Source of the DNA: Actinopolyspora xinjiangensis
GTDB lineage: Bacteria > Actinomycetota > Actinomycetes > Mycobacteriales > Pseudonocardiaceae
Length of the DNA stretch: 64,000 bases
Direction: 5' to 3'
Assembly (NCBI RefSeq): GCF_900104475.1
Contig: NZ_FNJR01000004.1
Span: forward strand, 248,001 to 312,000
The notes beneath the pieces are model-generated. The model worked only from the letters and a program-made list of their open reading frames with translations, had not been told where the DNA came from and made no database searches. The translations under genes and the position numbers were made by a program. Positions 53,512-63,150 of this stretch are shown piece by piece (the stretch's first letter is position 1; the number at the start of each line of letters is the position of its first letter).

Positions 53512-54264
53512 CTAACCGGGGGTGCTGACCAGCGTCCCGATCTTCGCACCGTTCGCGGCACGCGCGATGTTGCCTTCCACCAGGAGGTTGAAGACGAGAA
53601 TCCGCATGTGGTTATCCATGCACAGACTGAAGGCCGTGGCGTCGGCGACCTTCAACCCCCGCTCCAGGACCTCGCGGTGGGTGATGCTGTCGAAGAGCTC
53701 GGCACCGGGCGTGGTCTTGGGATCGGCCGAGTAGACACCGTCCACGCCCTTGGCCATCAGCACCACTTCCGCACCGATCTCCAGTGCGCGCTGAGCGGCG
53801 GCGGTGTCGGTGGAGAAGTACGGCATACCCGTCCCGGCCCCGAAGATGACCACACGTCCCTTCTCCAGGTGCCGGATGGCACGGCGCGGGATGTAGGGCT
53901 CGGCGACCTGTCCCATACTGATCGCGGTCATCACGCGGGTGTCGATGCCGTGTTCGCGCTCCAGGAAGTCCTGCAACGCCAGGCAGTTCATCGTGGTGCC
54001 CAGCATCGCCATGTAGTCGCCGCGGGCACGCTCCATCCCGCGCTGTTGGAGTTCCGCACCGCGGAAGAAGTTTCCGCCTCCGATGACGACCGCGACCTCG
54101 ACTCCGTTGGCGACCACCTCGGCCAGCTGCCGTGCCACCGTCCCGACGACGTCGGGATCGACTCCCACGCTGCCGCCGCCGAACATCTCGCCACCGAGTT
54201 TGAGCAGTACTCGCTGGTAACCGGCCTCGCTGGCATGGCCAACGGGTACGCCGTCGTCAGTCAC
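53512..54264 (-). CDS. pyrH: UMP kinase
   Basis: A 250-residue amino-acid-kinase-fold enzyme: [12 protein letters not shown] (about 19-30), [14 protein letters not shown] (about 60-73), [19 protein letters not shown] and [14 protein letters not shown]. It phosphorylates UMP to UDP with ATP and is usually regulated by GTP and UTP. The GTG at 54262-54264 follows AGGAGG by six bases. A terminator-like hairpin stands directly upstream (54283-54313). Confidence 0.96.
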   Translation of the reverse strand: MTDDGVPVGHASEAGYQRVLLKLGGEMFGGGSVGVDPDVVGTVARQLAEVVANGVEVAVVIGGGNFFRGAELQQRGMERARGDYMAMLGTTMNCLALQDFLEREHGIDTRVMTAISMGQVAEPYIPRRAIRHLEKGRVVIFGAGTGMPYFSTDTAAAQRALEIGAEVVLMAKGVDGVYSADPKTTPGAELFDSITHREVLERGLKVADATAFSLCMDNHMRILVFNLLVEGNIARAANGAKIGTLVSTPG

Positions 54265-54282
54265 TCGTTCCTCCTGAGAAAA

Positions 54283-54313
54283 CGCCCCGCCCTCGGACTG
54301 CGAAGGCGGGGCG
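54283..54313 (-). terminator. Intrinsic-terminator-like hairpin before the pyrH ribosome binding site
   Basis: Arms CGCCCCGCC and GGCGGGGCG (54283-54291 with 54305-54313), 13-base loop, followed on the minus strand by TTTT and then the AGGAGG of pyrH. It ends the rpsB-tsf unit or acts as an attenuator. Confidence 0.75.
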
Positions 54314-54540
54314 CGGACACCGATTCCTGGGCAGTGATCCGGAAACGAACAGGGTGATGTCCGGAGACCGGACCACGGACAGGATCCACGTCCCGCCCGT
54401 GGCCGGCACCGAAAGTACGACCGTTCCGGAACAGCTCCCGCGCGGAGCGTTCCGTGAGCAGGAACGCTCCGGTTCACATCTTGACCGCCGGAACCGCGGG
54501 GCGCACGACGAACACGGTTCGGCGGCCGTCGCCACGAAGC

Positions 54541-55356
54541 TCAGGACTGACCGACTTCGAACCTCGCGAAACGAGTGATGGTGATTCCGGCCTCGTCGAG
54601 CAGGTCACGCACGGACCTCTTGTTGTCCTGCACGGAGGGCTGGTCCAGCAGCACGTTGTCCTTGTAGAACCCGTTGAGCCTACCCTCGATGATCTTGGGC
54701 ATGGCCTGCTCCGGCTTGCCCTCGGAACGCGCCGTCTCCTCGGCGATCCTGCGCTCGTTGGCGACGACGTCCTCGGGCACGTCCTCGCGGGAGAGGTACT
54801 GCGGCTTCAGCGCGGCGATCTGCATAGCCGCGCCCCGCGCGGCCTCCTCGTCGGAGCCGGTGTACTCGACCTGGACACCGACCGCGGGAGGCAGGCCCGC
54901 GGCACGGCGGTGCAGGTAGGTCGCGACCTGACCGTCGAACGCGCTGATCCTGCGCAGCTCCAGCTTCTCACCGATCTTGGCGGACAGGTCGTGGATGGCC
55001 GTCCCGACGGTGCTGTCGCCCAGCTTGGCTTCCTTGACCGTTTCGACGTCCTCGGAACCCGCCGCCTTGGCAGCGGCCACGATCTTGTCCGCCAGCTCCA
55101 CGAATTCGTCGTTCTTGGCGACGAAGTCCGTCTCGCTGTTGAGCTCGATCAGGATTCCGTTGCCGCCGGCGACCAGGCCCTCGGCCGTGGAGCGCTCGGC
55201 TCGCTTGCCCACATCCTTCGCACCCTTGATGCGCAGGTTCTCGATCGCCTTGTCGAAGTCGCCCTCGGTCTCCTCGAGCGCCTTCTTGCAATCCATCATT
55301 CCGGAGCCGGTGACGTCACGGAGACGTTTCACATCGGCCGCACTGTAGTTCGCCAT
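54541..55356 (-). CDS. tsf: Elongation factor Ts
   Basis: A 271-residue nucleotide-exchange factor for EF-Tu. It has the N-terminal UBA-like helix ([23 protein letters not shown]), the TDFVAKN motif with Asp80-type residues (about 79-85) and the coiled-coil/dimerisation region. It restores EF-Tu-GDP to the GTP form. The ATG is at 55354-55356, 104 bases after the rpsB stop. Confidence 0.97.
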   Translation of the reverse strand: MANYSAADVKRLRDVTGSGMMDCKKALEETEGDFDKAIENLRIKGAKDVGKRAERSTAEGLVAGGNGILIELNSETDFVAKNDEFVELADKIVAAAKAAGSEDVETVKEAKLGDSTVGTAIHDLSAKIGEKLELRRISAFDGQVATYLHRRAAGLPPAVGVQVEYTGSDEEAARGAAMQIAALKPQYLSREDVPEDVVANERRIAEETARSEGKPEQAMPKIIEGRLNGFYKDNVLLDQPSVQDNKRSVRDLLDEAGITITRFARFEVGQS

Positions 55357-55409
55357 CGTGCGTTGTCCGTCCTCGTCGGAGTGTGTACGCGGTGGGAAAA
55401 TCGAAGTGA

Positions 55410-55455
55410 CGGGGTGGCACCGACCCGGGCGAACCGCCGGAGCGGCACCACCCCG
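55410..55455 (-). terminator. Hairpin between rpsB and tsf
   Basis: Arms CGGGGTGG and CCACCCCG (55410-55417 with 55448-55455); after it on the minus strand comes TCACTTCGATTTTC. It may attenuate tsf or mark an RNA-processing site. Confidence 0.45.
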
Positions 55456-55460
55456 CCCCA

Positions 55461-56297
55461 TCAGGACTGCGCGGGCTGCTCGGTGGCCTCGGAGTTCGCG
55501 GCGGCTTCGGAGTCACCGGAACCGCTCAGCAGTTCCTTCTCCCACTCCGCGAGCGGTTCCTCGGAAGCGGCCTGCTGGTTCTCGCCGTTCTCGGCACTCT
55601 CGCCGCGGCCGCTCCGGGCCATCAGCCCCTCGGCGACACCGTCCGCGACCACCCGGGTCAGCATGGCCGCCGAGCGGATCGCGTCGTCGTTGCCGGGGAT
55701 GGGGTAGTCCACCTCGTCCGGATCGCAGTTCGTGTCGAGGATCGCGACGATCGGGATGCCCAGCTTGCGGGCCTCGCCGACGGCGATGTGCTCCTTCTTG
55801 GTGTCCACGATCCAGATCGCGCTGGGCACCTTGGACATGTCGCGAATACCGCCGAGCGTGCGCTCCAGCTTCTCCTTCTCGCGGGTCAGCATCAGGATCT
55901 CTTTCTTGGTGCGACCCTCGAAACCACCGGTCTGCTCCATCGTCTCGAGCTCCTTGAGACGCTGCAGCCTGCGGTGCACGGTCTGGAAGTTGGTGAGCAT
56001 GCCGCCCAGCCAGCGCTGGTTGACGAACGGCATGTTGACGCGCTGCGCCTGTTCGGCGATGGCCTCCTGAGCCTGCTTCTTCGTCCCGACGAACAGGATG
56101 GTGCCGCCGTGGGCGACGGTCTGCTTGACGAAGTCGTAGGCCCCGTCGATGTAGGACAGGGTCTTCTGCAGGTCGATGATGTAGATACCGTTGCGCTCGG
56201 TGAAGATGTAGCGCTTCATCTTCGGGTTCCAGCGGCGGGTCTGGTGCCCGAAGTGCACACCGCTGTCGAGCAGCTGCTTCATGGTGACGACGGCCAT
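55461..56297 (-). CDS. rpsB: 30S ribosomal protein S2
   Basis: A 278-residue S2 protein with [20 protein letters not shown] (residues 4-23), [15 protein letters not shown] and [20 protein letters not shown]. The C-terminal 50 residues ([20 protein letters not shown] onward) are an acidic, Ala/Ser/Glu-rich tail seen in actinobacterial S2. The ATG is at 56295-56297. It is first gene of the rpsB-tsf transcript. Confidence 0.98.
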   Translation of the reverse strand: MAVVTMKQLLDSGVHFGHQTRRWNPKMKRYIFTERNGIYIIDLQKTLSYIDGAYDFVKQTVAHGGTILFVGTKKQAQEAIAEQAQRVNMPFVNQRWLGGMLTNFQTVHRRLQRLKELETMEQTGGFEGRTKKEILMLTREKEKLERTLGGIRDMSKVPSAIWIVDTKKEHIAVGEARKLGIPIVAILDTNCDPDEVDYPIPGNDDAIRSAAMLTRVVADGVAEGLMARSGRGESAENGENQQAASEEPLAEWEKELLSGSGDSEAAANSEATEQPAQS

Positions 56298-56812
56298 AGC
56301 CTGCTTCGCACCTCACGTGTCGGGCGCGCCGATCGACGACGCGCGATTTCGGTTACCGTGACGAGCCGGGTGGCTCGTCACCCTGGTGCACGCGGAACCG
56401 TCACCCGGACACTCGCGGTGAACCGGGACCGCGGACGACTCCATGTGGCCGCCGCACCCTCGTCTCCTCGAACCGGCCCGTGACCCGGCCGAGGGCGGAA
56501 GCCTTCGTGCCGGTCGCCGTTGCCGGACAACGCACCCGGACGGCTCTCGTCGAGAGCGGTCTCCGAGGAATCGCTCGGGAGGAAGCCCCGACCGACCCGA
56601 GGAACGGACTCCGAACTCGGAATCCTGTGGTGATACGGCCGATACGCGCGCACGCGAAGTCGAACTCGTCTCCGACGAGTCGCGCGGCCGAGTATACGCC
56701 ACGACAGGCGCGAACTGAATCGTGGTGGCGTTCTTCCACAACCGGCCGAACGATCCCCCACTGGAGGTGCGGACGTGGCGGGCGACCACGCTCCCTCGGC
56801 ACGATGGCCGTC
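56298..56812. promoter_or_regulatory. rpsB leader and divergent promoter region
   Basis: About 515 bases without genes. On the minus strand a TATACT -10 (complement of 56691-56696) with TTCAGT 17 bases upstream is a candidate rpsB promoter, giving a leader of about 385 nt. In it, a perfect 10-bp hairpin (56358-56367 with 56372-56381, loop GGGT) lies 60 bases before the rpsB start. The M23 gene promoter must also be in this interval. Confidence 0.5.
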
Positions 56813-57370
56813 ATGCGCGGTTGGGCGGTGGCACTGTTGCTGACCCTGGGTACCGGAGCCGTGGCCGCTTCCGGACATGGCGGTCCTCCCTCGGAACCGA
56901 CCAATCCTTCCTCCCCGCGGGGCTCACCGCGGGGACCGCTCCGGGATCCGCTTCGGGGCCCCGCCGAGGTACTGCGGGACTTCCGGAAACCACGCGACCG
57001 CTACGCCCCGGGGCACCGAGGGGTGGACCTGCTGGCGCATCCTCGACAGGAGGTCCTGGCCGCCGCGGCCGGAACGGTCGGTCACGCGGGATTCGTGGTG
57101 GACCGGCACGTGATCGCCGTAAACCACGGTGACGGCCTGAGCACCACCTACGAACCGGTTCTCCCCGAAGTCGCGGCCGGACAGCGGGTCGCCCGAGGCG
57201 AGGTCATCGGGCACGTCACCGGCGGACACCCCGAATGCCCGGCGAAACCGCCGAACACCTGCTTGCACTGGGGAGTGCGTGACCACGACGCGTACCTGGA
57301 CCCCCTCGGAGCGCTGCCCACCGGCGGTGTCCGGTTGCTGCCTTGGCGAGCGAGCGAGGCCGAACCGTGA
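56813..57370 (+). CDS. Secreted M23-family (LytM-like) peptidase or peptidoglycan-binding protein
   Basis: About 185 residues: signal peptide (RGWAVALLLTLGTGAVAASG), a Pro/Ser/Arg linker and an M23 domain with HRGVDL (zinc His and Asp), GTVGHAGFV and CLHWGVRDHDAYLDPLGAL. The first His of the usual HxH is Cys (CLH), so the general base is missing and activity is doubtful. This CLHWG variant occurs in actinobacterial relatives next to rpsB, by memory. The ATG at 56813 is chosen, an ATG three codons upstream being equally possible. Confidence 0.85.
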   Translation: MRGWAVALLLTLGTGAVAASGHGGPPSEPTNPSSPRGSPRGPLRDPLRGPAEVLRDFRKPRDRYAPGHRGVDLLAHPRQEVLAAAAGTVGHAGFVVDRHVIAVNHGDGLSTTYEPVLPEVAAGQRVARGEVIGHVTGGHPECPAKPPNTCLHWGVRDHDAYLDPLGALPTGGVRLLPWRASEAEP

Positions 57371-57452
57371 GGAGCCGACGCTTCCGAAGCGACGGCGCAC
57401 GACCCCTCGACCGGTTCGAGGTGAAGGCGGAGAACCGGGCGCGGGGGCGAGC

Positions 57453-58445
57453 TCAGTTCCCGGTTTCGGCCAGCTTGCCACGCAGTCGCAGTACCGCCCG
57501 GGTGTGCAGCTGGCACACCCTGGACTCGGTCACCCCGAGCACCTTGCCGATCTCGGCCAACGTGAGGTTCTCGAAGTAGTACAACGTCACCACGATGCGA
57601 TCCCGGTCGCTGAGCCGCTCCACCGCCTCGGCGAGCTGGCGCCTGCTGTCCCTGTCGACCAGGGTGTTGACCGGATCCTCGGCGCGATCGTCCGGCAGCG
57701 TCTCCGCCAACGAGGCCGTACCCCGCCCCACACCGATGAGATCGTCGAGCGCCACCACACTGGTCATCTGCAGCTGGGCGAACAGCTCTCGCAGCTCCTC
57801 GACGGACAACGACAGCTCCTCGGCCAGTTCCGAGTCGGTGGCGGTACGCTGCAGCTTGGCCTCCAGCCGCTCCAACGCGCGCTCGACGTCGCGGGCACGG
57901 CTGCGTACCGAGCGGGGGACCCAGTCCTGGGCTCGCAGGTCGTCGAGTATGGCCCCCCGGATACGTTGCATGGCATAGGTCTCGAACTTGAGTCCTCGCT
58001 CGGGTTCGAACTTCTCGATGGCGTCGACAAGGCCGAACACACCGGACTGTATGAGGTCGGAGACCTCGACATGGGCGGGCAGACCGGTACCTATACGCCC
58101 GGCCACGTACTTGACCAGCGGTGCGTAGTGCAACACCAGTCGGTCGCGGAGCTTCTGGTCCCGGCTCTCGCCGAATGCCTGCCAGAGTGCGACTATCCCT
58201 GCCTCCACGTCCTCGCCCTCACGGTCCTCCGCGTGGCCCACGGTGGCGGTGGCCTCGCCGTGGGGCCGCCACGACTTCCGGAACGTCGAGTCGAGTCGGG
58301 AAACACCGACGGTGCTTCGCCCGTTGCCGGACCGGGAAAGTTGCTCCGTCTCCTCCGCCTCCTCGGCGGGAAGCATGCCGGAACGCGCGGTCGCCGCTCG
58401 GGGCGCGCCCCCGGCATCGTCAGGAACGGGGGTGGGTTCGCTCAT
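57453..58445 (-). CDS. whiG: Sigma factor WhiG (FliA/sigma-28 type)
   Basis: A 330-residue group 3 sigma factor. Region 2 has [20 protein letters not shown] and [30 protein letters not shown] (two pieces); region 3 has [20 protein letters not shown]; and region 4 has [20 protein letters not shown] followed by [20 protein letters not shown]. In Streptomyces WhiG commits aerial hyphae to sporulation under an anti-sigma factor (RsiG, c-di-GMP). The N-terminus has an extra roughly 60-80-residue low-complexity stretch compared with the S. coelicolor protein. The ATG at 58443-58445 follows AAGG; it overlaps the xerC stop by 26 bases. Confidence 0.93.
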   Translation of the reverse strand: MSEPTPVPDDAGGAPRAATARSGMLPAEEAEETEQLSRSGNGRSTVGVSRLDSTFRKSWRPHGEATATVGHAEDREGEDVEAGIVALWQAFGESRDQKLRDRLVLHYAPLVKYVAGRIGTGLPAHVEVSDLIQSGVFGLVDAIEKFEPERGLKFETYAMQRIRGAILDDLRAQDWVPRSVRSRARDVERALERLEAKLQRTATDSELAEELSLSVEELRELFAQLQMTSVVALDDLIGVGRGTASLAETLPDDRAEDPVNTLVDRDSRRQLAEAVERLSDRDRIVVTLYYFENLTLAEIGKVLGVTESRVCQLHTRAVLRLRGKLAETGN

Positions 58446-59400
58446 GGATCGCCTTCAGCCGTTCGACGGTCACGTGAGTGTAGAGCTGCGTTGTCGAAAG
58501 CGTAGCGTGACCGAGCAACTCCTGTACGCTACGCAGGTCCGCGCCTCCTTCCAGAAGATGGGTCGCCGCGGAGTGGCGCAGACCGTGCGGACCGACCCCG
58601 CCGGCGTCGCGAACCGTGCTGACGGCGTCGTACACGACGCGCCGAGCGCTGCGCGGATTGAGCCGGCCACCACGCACTCCGAGCAGTAGCGCTTCACCCG
58701 AACGCGGCCCGGACAGCTCCGGACGGCCGACCTTCAGCCATCGGGCCAGGGCACGGGCCGCCGGAGTCCCGAACGGAACCGCTCGTTGCCGGTCGTTCTT
58801 GCCGATCACGTGCAGCAGACACCGCTCGTGATCGACGTTTTCCAGGTCGAGGCCGCACAACTCGGAAACGCGCACACCGGTCGCGTAGAGCAGTTCGAGC
58901 AAGGCGTGGTCACGCAGCGCCACGGGGTCCTGCTGCTCCGCACCCGAAGCGGCCGCCCGCAACACCGAATCCGCCTGGTCCTCCCGCAGCACGGGGGGAA
59001 GCTGACGTCGGTCACCGGGTACGGACAACCGCGGCCCGGGATCTTCGGTCAACAGGTCCCGACGATATGCCCAGGCCGTGAAGGTGCGCACGGCGGCAGC
59101 ACGCCTCGCGAGCGTCGTTCTGCTGGTGCCTCGTTCGTGCTCGGCACTCAACCAGCCGCGCAGCGATGCGATGTCGAGCTCGCCCAGTCCCGGACCACCC
59201 TCGGGATGACCGGCCCCGAAGTGTTCGAGCAGCGACACGACATCGGCGACGTAGGCACGCACGGTGTGGCGGGACAACCCCCTTTCCCACGCCAGATGTC
59301 GTTCGAAGCGATCAACTGCCGTGGCCAGGTCGCGGGGAAGGCCCTCGCGTGCCGCGAGCAGGTCGGGCCTGGTCGAGTGATGGGAACGTTTCTGATTCAT
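58420..59400 (-). CDS. xerC: Tyrosine recombinase XerC
   Basis: A 326-residue site-specific recombinase with the SAM-like N-terminal core-binding domain and catalytic residues in [12 protein letters not shown] (Arg), [20 protein letters not shown] (His-x-x-Arg) and [15 protein letters not shown] (His and nucleophile Tyr). It resolves chromosome dimers with XerD at dif. The ATG at 59398-59400 is chosen; an ATG eight codons upstream is possible. It overlaps whiG by 26 bases, so the two are likely cotranscribed. Confidence 0.93.
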   Translation of the reverse strand: MNQKRSHHSTRPDLLAAREGLPRDLATAVDRFERHLAWERGLSRHTVRAYVADVVSLLEHFGAGHPEGGPGLGELDIASLRGWLSAEHERGTSRTTLARRAAAVRTFTAWAYRRDLLTEDPGPRLSVPGDRRQLPPVLREDQADSVLRAAASGAEQQDPVALRDHALLELLYATGVRVSELCGLDLENVDHERCLLHVIGKNDRQRAVPFGTPAARALARWLKVGRPELSGPRSGEALLLGVRGGRLNPRSARRVVYDAVSTVRDAGGVGPHGLRHSAATHLLEGGADLRSVQELLGHATLSTTQLYTHVTVERLKAIHERTHPRS

Positions 59401-59469
59401 GCCGAGTGACGTCGCTGGGTGCATTCGCCGGATTCAAGTAGCACGACGCCACGATACGCGCTTGGAATC

Positions 59470-60621
59470 TCACTGCCCGCATCGTGTCCACCCTCGGTCC
59501 GCGCAGCTGGCGAGCCCGGACATCTCGAGCGCACTCAAGCAGCTGAGCACCGTTTTCCACGGGATGCCCGTTTCGTGGGCGAGCTGCTCGACTGTGCGAT
59601 AAGCCCGAGGACGCAGCGAGTCGTGGACACGCTTGGAGGCTCCGTCGAGTCCGTCGGTCCGGCGTCGCGGGACTTCGCGTCCCGTCGCCGGAACGGACCC
59701 GAGTTCCGCGACGGCCTCCAGCACGTCCTCGGTACCCGTCACCAGTACGGCCTTTCCGGAGCGGATCAGCTCGTGGCAACCGGCCGAACTGACCGAGGTG
59801 ACCGGCCCGGGTAGCGCCATGACCGGCCGTCCCAGCGTGTCGGCTGTGGCGGCGGTGTTGCTCGCCCCGCTGCGGATACCGGCCTCCACCACGACAGTGC
59901 CGTCACTCATCGCCGCGATCAGCCTGTTGCGGACCAGGAAGCGGTGCTTCCTGGGTGGGGTTCCGGGTGGATACTCGCTGCACACCAGCCCGTTCTCGGC
60001 GATTCGCGCGATGAGCCGGGCATGACCGGCCGGGTAGTCGATCTCCGGGCCGCAGGCCAGCACCGCCGAGGTCGTCCCATCGGCGGCGAGCGCCCCCCGG
60101 TGCGCGGCCCCGTCGATTCCGTAGGCCGCTCCCGAGACCACGGTCACCCCCGAGCGCGCCAGTTCGTGCCCCAGTTCGGCGGCGCAGGCCTCGCCGTACC
60201 CGCTGGCGGCACGAGTCCCCACCACCGCGACGGCGCCGCGGAGCACGGCTGCCGGGGAACCCGTCCCCCGGCACCAGAGCGCGATGGGGGCGACCAGCCC
60301 GGACAATCCCACTTCGGTGGCTCCCTCCATCGTGGCGGTGCGGTGATCGGGCCAGTCCGGGTCCTCGGGTGTGACCAGCCGAATGCCGAGCCGGTGGGCC
60401 CGGTCCAGCAGTTCGGCACCGCACACGTGTGCGCGGCGAGCATCGGTCTCGTCCGCCACGGCGGTGGGAACGTCGCCGCGGCGAATCCGCTCGGCGGCGG
60501 TTTCGGCCCCACAACCGGCGATGAATCCGTGCAGTGCGGGAGCGGGCGGTTCGGCGACGGCGGACAGGTAAGCCCGCGCGCACAGCAGTTCGTGGCCGTT
60601 GGACCCCGTGGCGGTGTTCAC
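59470..60621 (-). CDS. dprA: DNA-processing protein DprA
   Basis: A 383-residue protein with the Rossmann-like DprA core: VAVVGTRAASGYGEACAAEL, VSGAAYGIDGAAHRGAL, RFLVRNRLIAAMSDGTVVVE and RSGASNTAATADTLGRPV. The C-terminal 60 residues form a winged helix (VHDSLRPRAYRTVEQLAHET). It loads RecA on incoming single-stranded DNA. The GTG start overlaps the yifB stop as GTGA (60618-60621). Confidence 0.95.
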   Translation of the reverse strand: MNTATGSNGHELLCARAYLSAVAEPPAPALHGFIAGCGAETAAERIRRGDVPTAVADETDARRAHVCGAELLDRAHRLGIRLVTPEDPDWPDHRTATMEGATEVGLSGLVAPIALWCRGTGSPAAVLRGAVAVVGTRAASGYGEACAAELGHELARSGVTVVSGAAYGIDGAAHRGALAADGTTSAVLACGPEIDYPAGHARLIARIAENGLVCSEYPPGTPPRKHRFLVRNRLIAAMSDGTVVVEAGIRSGASNTAATADTLGRPVMALPGPVTSVSSAGCHELIRSGKAVLVTGTEDVLEAVAELGSVPATGREVPRRRTDGLDGASKRVHDSLRPRAYRTVEQLAHETGIPWKTVLSCLSALEMSGLASCADRGWTRCGQ

Positions 60622-62141
60622 GGTGCCGTCCTGCCTCGGAACTGCAGCGCGGCGGCCACGTGCTCGGGCCCCGGCCGCTCGACTCCGTCCAGATCACCCA
60701 GCGTCCACGCGACACGCAGACAGCGATCCACTCCTCTGGCCGTCAACGATCCCGTGTCCAAACCTCTGTCCAACAGTCGTGTCGCCTCTTCCGGCAGTGG
60801 GAACTCGCGACGCAGCTCGGGGCCGGGAACCTCGGAGTTCGAACCCCATCCGTGGTTCTCCCACCTCCGGACAGCGGCCCGGCGCGCACGCGACACTCGT
60901 TCACGCACCCGTGAGGAGGACTCCGGGGGCTCGTATCCCGGTAGTTCCATCGTGGACAGTGGGCGCATGCGCACGCGCAGATCGACGCGATCCAACAACG
61001 GGCCGGAGAGCTTGGCCAGGTACTTGCGACGGGCGTGGGGTGTGCACTGACAGTCGATGTCTCTGGCCGGGGCGCAGGGACAGGGATTGGTGGCCAGAAC
61101 CAACTGGAACCGGGCGGGGTACCGCAGGGTTCCCTCCGTCCTGGACAATCGGATCTCACCCTCTTCGAGGGCGGTACGCATGGATTCCAGTCGTTTCGTC
61201 CCCCACTCGCAGGCCTCGTCCACGAGCAGCACACCGTTGTGGGCTCGACTGACGGCACCGGGACGGGCGATTCCCGTCCCGCCTCCGATCAGACCGGCAA
61301 CGGATATCGAGTGGTGCGGCGCCACGAAGGGCGGGGTGCGAAGCAGCTCGGCGTGCTCGGAGAGCTCGCCGGCGATCGAGTGAACCGCGGTGGTCTCCAG
61401 TGCCCGTGGAGCGGGCAGCTCGGGCAACAAGCCGCACAAGCGCCGTGCCAGCATCGTCTTGCCGGTGCCCGGTGGGCCGACCATCAGGAGATGGTGCCCA
61501 CCCGCGGCCGCCACCTCCAGTGCCCACCGAGCGTCGGGCTGTCCCACGACATCGACCAGGTCCGGCTCCTCCGAGCTCTCGGGAGCGCCTCCCGGATCGG
61601 CGGTGGGCTCCCGGAACAACTCTCCTGTCCCGCGTGCCCAGGCGATCACCTCTTCCAGCCTCTCGGCCCCGAGCACCTCGATCCGCTCGACGAGTTTGGC
61701 CTCCCGCAGTCCTTCCAGAGGAACAACGGCTCGTCGCATGCCACCGGCCACGGCCGCCAGCAGTCCGGGCAGCAGTCCACGCACCGGACGGATACGGCCG
61801 TCGAGCGCCAGCTCCCCGAAGAACACCGTGCCCTCCAGTCTCCCCGGTGGGACGCGCTCGGCCCCCGCGAGCACCGCCATGGCCAGGGCCGTGTCGAACG
61901 AGGTTCCGGTCTTGGGCATGGCCGCCGGGGACAGTGCCAGAGTGACGCAGGACTGGGGCCAGTGCTCCCCGGAGTTCCTGATGGCGGCGCGGACCCGGTT
62001 CTTCGACTCCTGCAGCGCCGCGTCGGGAAGCCCCAACAGCTGAACGCTGGGAAGGCCACCGCCCCGAACATCGGACTCGATCTCGACCAGCACGCCGTCC
62101 ACACCGAACAACGCCACCGCCCAGGTGGTGTGCAGCCCCAA
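60618..62141 (-). CDS. YifB/ComM-type Mg-chelatase-like AAA+ protein
   Basis: A 507-residue protein of the ComM (YifB) family: N-terminal lon-protease-like domain (SPAAMPKTGTSFDTALAMAV), AAA+ domain with Walker A GPPGTGKT (about 209) and Walker B VLLVDEACEWGTKRLESM, and the LVLATNPCPC zinc region. ComM is a hexameric helicase promoting branch migration in natural transformation. The TTG at 62139-62141 follows AGGAGG nine bases upstream and lies 1 base after the yraN stop. It is coupled to dprA by a 4-base overlap. Confidence 0.93.
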   Translation of the reverse strand: MGLHTTWAVALFGVDGVLVEIESDVRGGGLPSVQLLGLPDAALQESKNRVRAAIRNSGEHWPQSCVTLALSPAAMPKTGTSFDTALAMAVLAGAERVPPGRLEGTVFFGELALDGRIRPVRGLLPGLLAAVAGGMRRAVVPLEGLREAKLVERIEVLGAERLEEVIAWARGTGELFREPTADPGGAPESSEEPDLVDVVGQPDARWALEVAAAGGHHLLMVGPPGTGKTMLARRLCGLLPELPAPRALETTAVHSIAGELSEHAELLRTPPFVAPHHSISVAGLIGGGTGIARPGAVSRAHNGVLLVDEACEWGTKRLESMRTALEEGEIRLSRTEGTLRYPARFQLVLATNPCPCAPARDIDCQCTPHARRKYLAKLSGPLLDRVDLRVRMRPLSTMELPGYEPPESSSRVRERVSRARRAAVRRWENHGWGSNSEVPGPELRREFPLPEEATRLLDRGLDTGSLTARGVDRCLRVAWTLGDLDGVERPGPEHVAAALQFRGRTAP

Positions 62142-62142
62142 C

Positions 62143-62544
62143 TCAGCACACCTCCTGACGGTGCTCGATGCGCACCGGTGAGTCCGGAGGCCACAGCACG
62201 GACACCACGTCGAACCGGACGGGGCAGTCGCGAACCTCGTGCGCGCGTAGCCACGCGGCGGCGACCTCACGCAACTTGCGCACCTTGTGCGGACTCACGG
62301 CCTCGACAGGTGAACCGTAGTCGACCCCGGAACGCGTCTTGACCTCGCAGACGATCACGCGGTGGCCGTCGGTACAGACGAGATCGAGCTCTCCCACCGG
62401 ACAACTCCAGTTGCGGGAGAGGACCACCAGCCCCTGCTGCCGGAGGTACTCCGCGGCCAGGCGCTCGCCCGCCCGGCCCAGTGCGTGCCTTCTTCCGTGT
62501 GTGTCGTCATCCGACACTGCTCCGATGATGGGATCGTTCCTCAT
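62143..62544 (-). CDS. UPF0102/YraN-family endonuclease-like protein
   Basis: A 133-residue protein of the YraN group: [20 protein letters not shown] (about 22-41), [16 protein letters not shown] and [11 protein letters not shown] with the D-x-ExK-type nuclease core (Glu-Asp-ExK). Its function is not established. The ATG at 62542-62544 follows AAGGG; upstream codons are not conserved. It heads the yraN-yifB-dprA run. Confidence 0.93.
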   Translation of the reverse strand: MRNDPIIGAVSDDDTHGRRHALGRAGERLAAEYLRQQGLVVLSRNWSCPVGELDLVCTDGHRVIVCEVKTRSGVDYGSPVEAVSPHKVRKLREVAAAWLRAHEVRDCPVRFDVVSVLWPPDSPVRIEHRQEVC

Positions 62545-62805
62545 GGGGTGCCCTTCGGACTCGGTTGGCTCGGACACCGCCAACCTGCCCGGAACTTCCC
62601 GCTCCCACCAGACTCGAACCGTTCGGTTGTGCACGACCACGGCAGCTGTGGACAACTTGGGAAAGCCACCCTGCCCGAAGCCCCGCAGGACTCGCTCAGC
62701 CGGTGGAGCACCGCCTCACCAGTCCGGAGGGCCCCCTGTCGTCGGTTCCGACACCTCCCGGCCCCCGATGAACACGGCGAATCATCCCAGCGACGCGATA
62801 TCCGG

Positions 62806-63129
62806 TCAGCCGAACGGCGTTCCGCTCTCCGGAAGGCGGAGCTCCGGCTTGTCGAGCTCCTCCACGTTGACGTCCTTGAACGTGATCACCCGCACGTTCT
62901 TGACGAAGCGAGCGGGACGGTACATGTCCCATACCCAGGCATCCGACATGACCACTTCGAAATAGACCTCGGTATCGGAGTTGCGCACCTGGACGTCCAC
63001 TCCGTTGGCCAGGTAGAAACGCCGTTCGGTCTCCACCACGTAGGTGAACTGACCGACGATGTCGCGATACTCCTTGTAGAGTTGCAGCTCCATCTCGGTC
63101 TCGTACTTCTCGAGATCCTCGGCGCTCAT
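62806..63129 (-). CDS. DUF2469 domain protein
   Basis: A 107-residue cytoplasmic protein strongly matching the actinobacterial DUF2469 family: SAEDLEKYETEMELQLYKEY at the N-terminus, DIVGQFTYVVETERRFYLAN, VQVRNSDTEVYFEV and WDMYRPARFVKNVRV. The function is unknown. It sits 21 bases after rnhB in a conserved neighbourhood. The preceding 260 bases toward yraN are empty. Confidence 0.92.
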   Translation of the reverse strand: MSAEDLEKYETEMELQLYKEYRDIVGQFTYVVETERRFYLANGVDVQVRNSDTEVYFEVVMSDAWVWDMYRPARFVKNVRVITFKDVNVEELDKPELRLPESGTPFG

Positions 63130-63150
63130 GGCTGTGCGAGCCCTTTCCTG

